A stretch of DNA of 8,072 nt from NCBI GenBank assembly GCA_041666965.1, contig JBAYFX010000040.1, forward strand, positions 1-8,072. Reading direction: 5' to 3'. Within the stretch, counting starts at the first letter, position 1, and every line of letters starts with the position of its first letter. A program made the translations under genes and the position numbers. The notes under the pieces are model-generated. The model ran no database searches. It saw only the letters and a program-made list of their open reading frames with translations, and was not told the origin of the DNA. This document shows, in pieces, positions 1-5,771 of this stretch. This DNA is from JBAYFX01 sp041666965. Lineage in GTDB: Bacteria; Patescibacteriota; Microgenomatia; UBA12405.

Positions 1-137
1 CTAGCCTCAGCCAAAGGCTGATCGTCCTATGGACGAAATTACGCCAATCCCCGTAAGTTAGGCTAAACTAATTCGATTGGTCGCTAGCCTCAGCCAAAGG
101 CTGATCGTCCTATGGACGAAATTGCGCCAATCCCCGT
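1..137. repeat. Two copies of a 54-bp hairpin-forming intergenic repeat
   Basis: Copy 1 is 1-54 and copy 2 is 84-137; they differ at one base (A41 versus G124) and have a period of 83 bp. Copy 1 starts at the window edge, so the unit may extend further left. Each copy contains two adjacent perfect hairpins: TCAGCC-AAA-GGCTGA (7-22 and 90-105) and directly after it TCGTCC-TAT-GGACGA (22-37 and 105-120, sharing the boundary base). A conserved tail reads CGCCAATCCCCGT. The 29-bp interval between copies can pair with its flanks (CCAATC 44-49 with GATTGG 75-80; AGGCTA 60-65 with TAGCCT 85-90). No reading frame spans it. It may be a dispersed intergenic element of REP/MITE type or a structured RNA; the window alone cannot tell. 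Confidence 0.85.
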
Positions 138-154
138 CTACGCTAAAGCTACGC

Positions 155-170
155 CCCGAAAACTTTCGGG
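155..170. other. GC-rich hairpin next to the repeat block
   Basis: CCCGAAA (155-161) and TTTCGGG (164-170) form a perfect 7-bp inverted repeat with a 2-nt centre, so in practice a 6-bp stem with a 4-nt loop. It is followed by ATTACC rather than a T-run, so it is not a typical intrinsic terminator in the + direction. Read on the - strand it is followed by GGCGTAGC, again with no T-run. It probably belongs to the same structured intergenic element as the 54-bp repeat, or closes off a gene to the left of the window. Confidence 0.5.
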
Positions 171-180
171 ATTACCTAAA

Positions 181-501
181 GAGTAGGTTGACGATAGTAT
201 AAACCATAGGAGGGGTAAGAGGTAGGAAAGAGAATTATTAGAAGATAGTAAAGGAAAAGAGGTTAAGGGATGAGAAATGTTATATAAAGTTTATGATTGA
301 TATATAGAGGTAAGTATTGAGTAAAGATAATAGCAGAGAATGGTAAGGAATGCTAAGCGGAAAGATGAGAAAATAGTACCTTATTATAGAAGTAAGAGCG
401 ATTTTTTAGTAACTGAGGATTAAAAATGTAGTTTCAATTGTAAAATATAGTGATTACTAATATATATAATATATAGGTTTATATATTAAGCATAGCTTTA
501 T
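181..501. other. C-poor, purine-rich non-coding region
   Basis: I see no gene here: the frames are closed by frequent stops. Base use is very lopsided; 241-300 contains 17 G and no C on the + strand. The last part (about 452-500) is nearly pure A+T and could act as an UP element for the promoter that follows. A 7-bp inverted repeat, TTAGTAA (406-412) and TTACTAA (454-460), flanks a 41-nt stretch, and one TATAGGTT motif sits at 472-479. Confidence 0.5.
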
Positions 502-529
502 TTGACAAACAAAATGACTGTTTTATACT
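502..529 (+). promoter_or_regulatory. Sigma-70-type promoter, leaderless
   Basis: A perfect -35 box TTGACA (502-507), 16-bp spacer, and near-perfect -10 box TATACT (524-529). The ATG at 535 comes only 5 nt after the -10 box, so the expected start of transcription falls on or beside the A of the ATG. There is no room for a ribosome-binding site. A very A+T-rich tract lies immediately upstream. It is the best-matching promoter in the window. Confidence 0.8.
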
Positions 530-534
530 GAGTT

Positions 535-930
535 ATGAATGAAACACAAAGAAATACCCGAACCTTGATTGTTAGCTTTGTTGTGGCGATTATGGCGCTG
601 GTTCCATTGAGGTTTTTAGAGATTGGCAATCAACAGTATACGATGGGTGATAGTGTAGTGTTGGGCGACCAAATTGAGGCTAGCAGCCCAGATTGGGTAA
701 AGATGGAAGAGAGTGAAGAGGTGGCGACGATAGAAAACGAGCTAGCACCTTTGTTTGAAGCACCATATGCTCAGATAGAAGAAAGTGGGTGTATGAATGC
801 TTCGGTGGTGGAGGCTAAAAGCACTGCATTAATTGAAGAAATTGACCTGGGAAATTTAAGTGATAATCAGATTAGAGAAAATTTGGCTAAAATTGACCAA
901 TTACAAACTTTAGTTTGTGAGGTAAATTAA
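535..930 (+). CDS. Small membrane-anchored protein of unknown function
   Basis: 131 residues; I do not recognise the family. A short N-terminal segment (MNETQRNTRT) precedes a hydrophobic helix at about residues 11-28, which fits a signal anchor or uncleaved signal peptide with the rest outside the membrane. The remainder is acidic (for example EESEE at 59-63, and many Glu/Asp up to 121) and probably helical at the end. It has only two cysteines, C86 and C128, which could form one disulfide bridge in an extracytoplasmic domain. The start is supported by the promoter, whose -10 box ends 5 nt upstream. It ends 4 bp from the convergent PEGA gene. A single-gene unit with a consensus promoter suggests it is well expressed. 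Confidence 0.75.
   Translation: MNETQRNTRTLIVSFVVAIMALVPLRFLEIGNQQYTMGDSVVLGDQIEASSPDWVKMEESEEVATIENELAPLFEAPYAQIEESGCMNASVVEAKSTALIEEIDLGNLSDNQIRENLAKIDQLQTLVCEVN
903..918. terminator. Possible bidirectional terminator hairpin (weak)
   Basis: ACAAACT (903-909) and AGTTTGT (912-918) form a perfect 7-bp inverted repeat, located in the last codons of the small upstream gene and just downstream of the convergent PEGA gene. No T-run follows on either strand, so it is not a standard intrinsic terminator. A second perfect palindrome, TAACTAGTTA (928-937), contains the stop codons of both genes. With a 4-bp gap between the genes there is no other place for termination signals. Confidence 0.3.
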
Positions 931-934
931 CTAG

Positions 935-2125
935 TTAGCGAATTGAAATAGCGTAGAGGTTGGTAGGTGCGCCAGGGTAAGGAGAGGCTAGAACAATAAG
1001 TTGAGAACCATCGGCTGATTGACTGACTTGGTCGGCAGTAAAGCTGCCTTTGAAGAGGGGGTGAAGGTTGGTTCCGTCGGAATCCATAACGGCAATTTCG
1101 CCTGTTTTAACCAGAATAAGATTAGTGGTGTTGTTTAACCAAAAGAATTTTGTGTAATTTCCAAGATTGATTTCAAAATTATTACCGGTATTTAAATCGT
1201 AAACATAATATCCATTTAGGGTTAGGGTATTGGTTGAAAGAGCTGATGTAGGAACTGGAGATCGGGTGGGGTTTACAAGGGCAGAGCTGGTGGCTGACTG
1301 GTAAAGTATTTGGTCTCCTGAGGTGGAAATTTGAACTTGAGCGGCTGACGAAGAAGCGGTAAGTGGTTTAATAAACGGTGGGAGGCGCAGTAAGTTTTGA
1401 CTAACTATGCGGGTTTCTTGGGTGTTCCAACGGGAACTGATGAGGTTTAGTTGAGTGGTAACATCAAAAACTTGGTCGGTGGTATTGGGGCCAGTTAGAG
1501 TAAATAGATAATTATTGTTAGGAGAAACAGCTAAAATTTCGTTAGAATCAGGAGAAAACTTAAAAGTAAATTGAGTCCAGTCAATACCGGGAAGTGGGGC
1601 TGAGAGGCGACGTGTTTGATAACGGTTGAGGTTGAGAGGGTTATCACCGGTTTCGAGTAAGAATAAGCCGTTTTCACGCTCAGCTGAAGCGCTGGCAACA
1701 GCGTATACCATGCGGGTACCATTGGGAGAGACGGTAAAGTTAATAGCACCAGAGACAGTGATTGGTTTAAGATCGGGCGCAAGCCGATAAAGGTAGACAT
1801 CAGCCACAGTTACTAATTCGCGGTTAATTTCAACCGTTTTTGACCAGGGTAAAAAGCCATCTTTTGAAATTTTTAAGTGATATTGACCAGGGAGGAGGTT
1901 AACGGTATCGTCGGTAGCGGTGGTTAAATGATCGTCAATGTAAACAGAGGCTGCTTTAGGCGTGGAAACTAGGGAGAGCAGACCGGTGGCTTCCAGACGG
2001 GGTTGAGAGGTTAAATTAAGGCGATAACCACGCCCAAGAACTGAGAGTAGATATGTACCGCAAACGATAAAGGTGAGAACGGAAAGGACAACAATCAAAC
2101 TTTTTCGGTCGGATGGGGCAGACAT
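935..2125 (-). CDS. Membrane-anchored PEGA-domain protein with a beta-propeller-like C-terminal part
   Basis: 396 residues. One hydrophobic helix at about 9-30 anchors the protein, with the rest outside the cytoplasm. A PEGA domain follows at about 48-113: S-T-P-K-A-A-S-V-Y-I-D-D at 54-65, then LLPGQYHLKISKDGF at 77-91. This small beta fold is usual in bacterial surface proteins. From about 125 to the end there are spaced repeats of the WD40/TolB-propeller type, seen as FTVSPNGTRMVYAV (130-143), FKFSPDSNEILAVS (188-201), ISTSGDQILYQS (266-277), a blade near 327-352 with MDSDGTNLHPLF, and QSADGSQLIVLAS (369-381). Such proteins are thought to bind or scaffold envelope components; no catalytic motif is visible. 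Its start matches a promoter whose -10 box lies 6 nt upstream. The protein is rich in Thr, Ser, Asn and Pro, as expected from the strand skew. It is divergent from mreB and shares the promoter region with it. Confidence 0.85.
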   Translation of the reverse strand: MSAPSDRKSLIVVLSVLTFIVCGTYLLSVLGRGYRLNLTSQPRLEATGLLSLVSTPKAASVYIDDHLTTATDDTVNLLPGQYHLKISKDGFLPWSKTVEINRELVTVADVYLYRLAPDLKPITVSGAINFTVSPNGTRMVYAVASASAERENGLFLLETGDNPLNLNRYQTRRLSAPLPGIDWTQFTFKFSPDSNEILAVSPNNNYLFTLTGPNTTDQVFDVTTQLNLISSRWNTQETRIVSQNLLRLPPFIKPLTASSSAAQVQISTSGDQILYQSATSSALVNPTRSPVPTSALSTNTLTLNGYYVYDLNTGNNFEINLGNYTKFFWLNNTTNLILVKTGEIAVMDSDGTNLHPLFKGSFTADQVSQSADGSQLIVLASPYPGAPTNLYAISIR

Positions 2126-2131
2126 TGACTT

Positions 2132-2160
2132 AGTATAGACAAGAAAGTACTGGTTATCAA
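2132..2160 (-). promoter_or_regulatory. Promoter of the PEGA gene, leaderless
   Basis: On the - strand: -35 TTGATA (complement of 2155-2160, 5 of 6 matches), a 17-bp spacer, and -10 TATACT (complement of 2132-2137). The ATG at 2125 follows after 6 nt, so transcription should start at or next to the start codon. Its -35 box overlaps the -35 box of the divergent mreB promoter by five bases. Confidence 0.7.
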
Positions 2161-2182
2161 GGAAGATGAGGAGCTGTAAAAT
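2154..2182 (+). promoter_or_regulatory. Promoter of mreB, leaderless (or alternative leader)
   Basis: -35 TTATCA (2154-2159, 4 of 6 matches), a 17-bp spacer, and -10 TAAAAT (2177-2182, 5 of 6), then 6 nt to the ATG at 2189. This gives a leaderless start like the other genes. A competing reading exists: GAGGAG (2168-2173) is a good Shine-Dalgarno sequence placed 7 nt before an ATG at 2181 that opens a two-codon frame ATG-GAG-TAA whose stop overlaps the mreB ATG. That would matter only if a transcript starts further upstream, where I find no convincing promoter. Confidence 0.55.
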
Positions 2183-2188
2183 GGAGTA

Positions 2189-3190
2189 ATGAAATGGAGA
2201 GCAAAAATTGGAGTTGATTTGGGAACAGCAAATACTAAGATTTGGTTAAAAGACCAGGGGTTGGTTTTGAACCAGCCATCAATTGTGGCGGTGTCGGCGG
2301 TAGACGGACGAGTGTTGACAGCTGGTACGGAAGCAGCGGAAATGGTGGGTAAGACTCCGGATTATATTGAAGTAAGCCGACCAATGTCGGAGGGGGTAGT
2401 GGCTAATTTTGAAGTGGCTAAAGCAATGATGAACTATTTTTTGCGGCAATTGATGGGTCCTTGGTGGTTTTTGGGGCCGGAGGCGGTAGTGGCAGTACCA
2501 AGTGGTGCCACTGAGGTGGAACTGAGGGCAGTAGTTGACGTGATGTTGGGGGCTGGAGCCAGCAAGGTGGACTTGATAGATGAACCAGTAGCGGGAGCGG
2601 TGGGAGCTAAGATTCCGGTGGCTGAGGCAAAGGGAAACCTGTTGATGGATGTGGGTGGAGGGTCAACTGAGGTGGCGGTAATGGCCTTGGGGGGGGTGGT
2701 ATCGCAGAGTTCAATTAGAATTGGGGGGGATAAGTTGGATGAGGCAATTGTGGGATATCTTAGAAAGAAGCACGGATTGCTTGTAGGCTTGGCGACTGGG
2801 GAGTTTATTAAAAAACAGATAGGTAGCGCTATTAAACCCAAAAAAAACGAACTACTTGAGGTATCGGGAAGAAATATGGCCGACGGATTGCCAAAGAAAG
2901 TGATGGTGGGGGCAGATGAGATTTATGGAGCCATGGCCCCAATATTGGAGATAATGGTGGAAACAGTCCGGTCTACTTTAGAAGTTACTCCACCTGAATT
3001 AGTGGCTGATGTTTTGGACAGGGGAATCGTATTATGTGGGGAAGGGGCGAAGTTAACCAATTTTGAAACTTTAGTGACTAGGGAAATTGGAGTACCGGCG
3101 CATTTGATAGGAGACCCAGAATTGGGGGTAATTAGGGGAATTGGGGCGGTAGTTGATAACCGAGAAAAGTATAGTGATATATTCCGGTAA
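2189..3190 (+). CDS. mreB: Rod shape-determining protein MreB (actin-like)
   Basis: 333 residues, close to the usual 330-350. MreB forms ATP-dependent membrane-bound filaments that guide peptidoglycan synthesis. Phosphate-1 motif GVDLGTANTKIW at 8-19, VPSG at 103-106, the LIDEPVAGAVGA interdomain stretch at 129-140, phosphate-2 motif MDVGGGSTEVAV at 153-164, IRIGGDKLDEAI at 176-187, TPPELVADVLDRGIVL at 267-282, and the adenosine motif at 284-287. That last motif reads G-E-G-A instead of the usual G-G-G-A/S; E285 is an unusual substitution. The loop PWWFLG (91-96) sits where known MreBs have a hydrophobic membrane-insertion loop and is strongly aromatic. No N-terminal amphipathic helix is seen. 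It ends with tandem stops TAA-TAG. No mreC or mreD follows; the next 538 bp are non-coding, so it looks monocistronic. A G8 tract lies at 2689-2696 in a Gly-Gly codon pair. Confidence 0.95.
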   Translation: MKWRAKIGVDLGTANTKIWLKDQGLVLNQPSIVAVSAVDGRVLTAGTEAAEMVGKTPDYIEVSRPMSEGVVANFEVAKAMMNYFLRQLMGPWWFLGPEAVVAVPSGATEVELRAVVDVMLGAGASKVDLIDEPVAGAVGAKIPVAEAKGNLLMDVGGGSTEVAVMALGGVVSQSSIRIGGDKLDEAIVGYLRKKHGLLVGLATGEFIKKQIGSAIKPKKNELLEVSGRNMADGLPKKVMVGADEIYGAMAPILEIMVETVRSTLEVTPPELVADVLDRGIVLCGEGAKLTNFETLVTREIGVPAHLIGDPELGVIRGIGAVVDNREKYSDIFR

Positions 3191-3717
3191 TAGGGACTAG
3201 AGTAAATTATATATTGATAAAATTTTATTATCTTGTGGTTGTAGAAAAGAGTAATATAAGTGACATACTTGATTTTAAGTTCCAAATGAACAAATATTTT
3301 GTTATATGCCTTAAATTCCGGTGATAACACTGAACTAATTTTATACTCTATTTAGTTTAACTATAGTGAACAGCTAAAGAAAATGTATTATCCTATAGTA
3401 ATTTGTTAGTTTGCAGATGATGTATTAAGGTATGCTAAGTAATATAATTGACTATTATGATAAGTTTTTAAGCTCATAAAGATGTATTAAAAGTGTAAGA
3501 GAAGTAAAAGTTTTACAAAATGATTTAAAAAATGGTTTTAAGCTAGGTTGTAAACAAAAAAGGAGACAGTAGGGAAGATATATTTAGGTATTTTCGACAA
3601 AGATTAATAGGAATATAATCAGAAAGATAGGCATAATTATAAAGAAACAGCTTTTAGCAGACTAAGTAATAGATTGATAAACCTTAAGAAAGAGACAGGT
3701 AAGAGACAAGAAAGCGG
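3191..3717. other. Long AT-rich intergenic region
   Basis: I see no gene of credible length and no tRNA-like T-arm here. Short structures only: a perfect AT palindrome ATAAAATTTTAT (3217-3228), nested in GATAA/TTATC (3216-3220, 3228-3232), lies about 27 bp after the mreB stop and could help end its transcript; GTAAAA-G-TTTTAC is at 3504-3516. AAGGTATGCTAAG (3427-3439) nearly repeats AAGGAATGCTAAG (345-357) in the other long gap. At over 500 bp in an otherwise tightly packed region, it could hold an unrecognised small RNA or a decayed gene, but nothing positive supports either. Confidence 0.4.
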
Positions 3718-3723
3718 TATAAT
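3718..3723 (+). promoter_or_regulatory. -10 box of the glycosyltransferase gene, leaderless
   Basis: A perfect TATAAT ends 5 nt before the ATG at 3729, the same spacing as in the promoter at 502-529. No clear -35 box is found at 16-18 bp; GAGACA (3692-3697) is 20 bp away. There is no Shine-Dalgarno sequence in the 5 nt before the start. Confidence 0.6.
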
Positions 3724-3728
3724 TTGGC

Positions 3729-4505
3729 ATGATTGAGGGTAAATGGGGGAAAATTGAGGGAGTAAATTTATGGTGGGGCAATAAGGAACAGGTTTTAAAA
3801 ATAATTGAGAAATGGATAAGTAGTGGCCAGAAAAGAAAAAGAGTGGCTACTGTAAACCCGGAATTTGTGATGCAGGCGGTAGAGGATAAGAATTTTTTTG
3901 AAACTTTGGAAAAGATTGATTTGAAGGTAGTCGATGGAGTGGGTTTGTTGTGGGCTAAAAGAGTTGGCAAAGGTGGCTTGGCGGTCGGGCTAAGGGAGGG
4001 TTGGAAAATATTGGCTGGGGGTAAAAAAGAGGGATTGATACCCGGAGTGGAGTTGGCCGAAGGGTTAATAGAACTGGCCAATCAAAAAAAATGGAAGGTA
4101 ATGTTGGCGGGCGGGTGGGAGAATAGAGCTAAAAAGGCGGCAGATAGCTTTAAAGCGAAATATCCAAAATTGAAAATAAGAGCCATTGAGGGGGAGCCAA
4201 AAATGAGTCATAAAGAGACAATAAGGCACATTAACGAGTATTCCCCAGACGTTTTATTGGTAGCTATGGGTATGAGAAAACAGGAAGAGTGGGTGGAGGC
4301 GAATATGGACAAGCTGGATTTTGGAGTGGCAATTGGGGTGGGGAGGAGTTTTGATTATTGGTCGGGTGAATTAAAGCGGGCACCGGAGTGGGCCAGAATT
4401 ATGGGCTTGGAGTGGCTGTACAGCTTGTATAAGGAACCAAAAAGATGGCGCCGACAGTTAGCACTGATAAGATTTGTAGGTAGGGTGGTGGGTAAAAATA
4501 ACTAA
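3729..4505 (+). CDS. WecG/TagA/CpsF-family glycosyltransferase (GT26)
   Basis: 258 residues, typical for the family. These enzymes move a sugar (often ManNAc or ManNAcA) from a UDP donor to an undecaprenyl-diphosphate-linked GlcNAc at the inner face of the membrane, an early step of wall teichoic acid, enterobacterial common antigen or other surface polymers. Visible motifs: TVNPEFVMQA (41-50), VDGVGLLWAKR (68-78) with D69 as the probable catalytic aspartate, IPGVELAEGL (104-113), LLVAMGMRKQEEW (176-188), IGVGRSFDYWSGELKRAPEW (202-221) and GLEWLYSLYKEPKR (226-239). The basic, aromatic C-terminal tail (about 228-258) fits the membrane-attachment appendage known for TagA. Two positions are odd: Arg at 183 where a Pro is common (G-x-P-x-Q-E) and Arg at 206 where Gly is common (G-V-G-G). 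The exact donor and acceptor cannot be read from the sequence. The stop overlaps that of the convergent murB by 4 bp. Confidence 0.9.
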   Translation: MIEGKWGKIEGVNLWWGNKEQVLKIIEKWISSGQKRKRVATVNPEFVMQAVEDKNFFETLEKIDLKVVDGVGLLWAKRVGKGGLAVGLREGWKILAGGKKEGLIPGVELAEGLIELANQKKWKVMLAGGWENRAKKAADSFKAKYPKLKIRAIEGEPKMSHKETIRHINEYSPDVLLVAMGMRKQEEWVEANMDKLDFGVAIGVGRSFDYWSGELKRAPEWARIMGLEWLYSLYKEPKRWRRQLALIRFVGRVVGKNN

Positions 4506-5563
4506 AACCCAAGGAGCTTGATTTCGAGCTTGAGATCTAGATTGAGTTTAGACTTGGCTTCGGTTCTAACTTTGTCAATTAAGGCCATAAAGTCGGCGGC
4601 GGTGGCGCCACCAAGATTCGTAAAGATATTGGCATGCTGAGGGCCGATTTGGGCGCCACCAACAGTCAGTCCTTTAAGGCCTAAAACTTGGTCGATTATC
4701 CAGCCGGTGGACTTCTGTTCGCCCCAAATGGGCAGACATTGCTTTAAAGTTGGATTTTGAAAGACTGAACCAGCCGAATTCATGGGTTGGACTTTTGATT
4801 TTTGAGAGATCCAGGCGGCTGCGGTCCTCTTAGCCCGGTCTACATCGCCTTGAAATAAATTGAAGGTAGCCTCCAAAATAATCCACTCTGGGTGGGCTTG
4901 GAACTCTGAAGTATCGTAATCCCACTTTAAGTCAGAGGCGGGGGTAGTAATTGTTTCTCCGGTCTTAAAATCAAAGTAGGTAATTGAGTTGAGGAATTGA
5001 TTAAAGTGGTAGTTACCGCCATGAATGTTGTAGTAGGTAGCCCCACCGATGGTTCCGGGGATATAGGCAAACCATTGAAGGCCGGTGACACCATGGTTTA
5101 ACAAATAATTAAGAGCGAAAGGCAGGGGTGTGCCGGAAGTGATGGTTACTTGAATTGGGGGAGACGTTGATTCGTCGTAGTCAATTTTGGTGAAATCGAG
5201 ATAGTCTTGAGGATTATCTTCGTGACGAATTGCTTGAGTTGAGAGGGTGGTGGAGGATGAGGACTGAGGGCGGTCGTGAATGGTAATGGTGGTGTCGGTA
5301 TCGGTATTGTGTACTGTTATACCTTTTATGCCTGTGTCGGAAATTAAAATGTTGGATCCGTTGCCAATGAGGGTAGGATTAACAGAATCTAGCTTTAAAA
5401 GACGTAGTAAGCCTTCAAACTGATGATTGGAGGTCGAGTGAATATAAAGATCGGCGGGACCACCAATTTTTAGGGTAGTAACAGGCGCTAAAATAAAATT
5501 AGTTTTGGGCTCAAGTTGGGGAAAATGTGAGGTTATTTGACTAATTAGAGGTGAATAATCCAT
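4502..5563 (-). CDS. murB: UDP-N-acetylenolpyruvoylglucosamine reductase MurB
   Basis: 353 residues from the ATG at 5563; usual MurBs have about 300. MurB is an FAD enzyme that uses NADPH to reduce UDP-GlcNAc-enolpyruvate to UDP-MurNAc in the cytoplasm. Visible: TTLKIGGPADLYI (29-41), FAD-binding IGNGSNILISDTGIKG (66-81), GLQWFAYIPGTIGGATYYNI (161-180), NSAGSVFQNP (262-271) containing the expected proton-donor serine, STGWIIDQVLGLKGLTVGGA (285-304), QHANIFTNLGGATAADF (309-325) and the C-terminal LEIKLLG (346-352) with the conserved glutamate. Two oddities: an extra Thr/Ser/Asp-rich stretch of roughly 35-45 residues (about 90-135) in the FAD-binding domain, and NIHGGNY (179-185) where NAGAYG is common. 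A TTG start at 5569 was rejected because it lies inside the -10 box. Thr/Ser/Asn-rich composition follows the strand skew. Confidence 0.93.
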   Translation of the reverse strand: MDYSPLISQITSHFPQLEPKTNFILAPVTTLKIGGPADLYIHSTSNHQFEGLLRLLKLDSVNPTLIGNGSNILISDTGIKGITVHNTDTDTTITIHDRPQSSSSTTLSTQAIRHEDNPQDYLDFTKIDYDESTSPPIQVTITSGTPLPFALNYLLNHGVTGLQWFAYIPGTIGGATYYNIHGGNYHFNQFLNSITYFDFKTGETITTPASDLKWDYDTSEFQAHPEWIILEATFNLFQGDVDRAKRTAAAWISQKSKVQPMNSAGSVFQNPTLKQCLPIWGEQKSTGWIIDQVLGLKGLTVGGAQIGPQHANIFTNLGGATAADFMALIDKVRTEAKSKLNLDLKLEIKLLGF

Positions 5564-5568
5564 TACCA

Positions 5569-5597
5569 ATTTTAGTAGTAAAAGGTAAGTAAAGCAA
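5569..5597 (-). promoter_or_regulatory. Promoter of murB, leaderless
   Basis: On the - strand: -35 TTGCTT (complement of 5592-5597, 3 of 6 matches), a 17-bp spacer, and -10 TAAAAT (complement of 5569-5574, 5 of 6). The ATG at 5563 follows after 5 nt. The -35 box is weak, but the spacing agrees with the other promoters of the window and fixes the ATG as the start. Confidence 0.5.
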
Positions 5598-5757
5598 ATT
5601 TATATAGGTTAGGGGTGAAGACTGGGGTAAAAGTAAACCACTTAATCTTATAATATGTCCATATTAAGTTTTTGTATTAATATAGGTTTTTGATGTGGAA
5701 AAGTTAATAAACTTTATACATCCTATAGTGTTTATAGGTTAAATTTTGCCTTAAATT
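5598..5757. other. murB-ruvC divergent region with repeated TATAGGTT and an AT hairpin
   Basis: TATAGGTT occurs three times in one orientation, at 5603-5610, 5681-5688 and 5733-5740. A perfect 6-bp inverted repeat, TAATAT-GTCC-ATATTA (5651-5666), is followed by a T5 run (5669-5673), which gives it the outline of a weak + strand terminator, although the stem has no G-C pair. A perfect -10-like TATAAT (5649-5654) overlaps its left arm but has no -35 partner. No gene is visible. Confidence 0.4.
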
Positions 5758-5766
5758 TGGTAATAT
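5758..5766 (+). promoter_or_regulatory. Extended -10 promoter of ruvC, leaderless
   Basis: TG-G-TAATAT (5758-5766) is an extended -10 element: TG, one base, then a -10 with 4 of 6 matches. It ends 5 nt before the ATG at 5772. No -35 box is evident, which is normal for extended -10 promoters. The TTG at 5757 overlaps this element and is not a credible start. Confidence 0.5.
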
Positions 5767-5771
5767 TGAGT

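Noticed and set aside
57..63. GTTAGGC as an integron attC core site
   Set aside because: It matches GTTRRRY, but no RYYYAAC partner or attC fold lies at a suitable distance and there is no integrase or cassette structure.
1..137. CRISPR array (two repeats separated by 29 bp)
   Set aside because: The spacer length would fit, but the 54-bp repeat is too long, contains two separate hairpins, has only two visible copies, and there are no cas genes in the window. More sequence to the left would settle it.
2434..2841. 135-codon - strand open frame within mreB
   Set aside because: Antisense shadow of conserved MreB sequence; the Pro/Thr/Ser-rich product reflects G-rich codons read backwards.
3662..4081. 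139-codon - strand open frame over the glycosyltransferase start
   Set aside because: Antisense to conserved GT26 motifs and to the promoter; no supporting promoter or recognisable domain.
5564..5569. TTG start for murB at 5569
   Set aside because: It would begin at the last base of the -10 box with an ATG two codons later; the ATG at 5563 has the 5-nt spacing seen at other genes.
5757..5771. TTG start for ruvC at 5757
   Set aside because: It overlaps the extended -10 element, and RuvC proteins normally start just before the first catalytic Asp, as the ATG at 5772 does.
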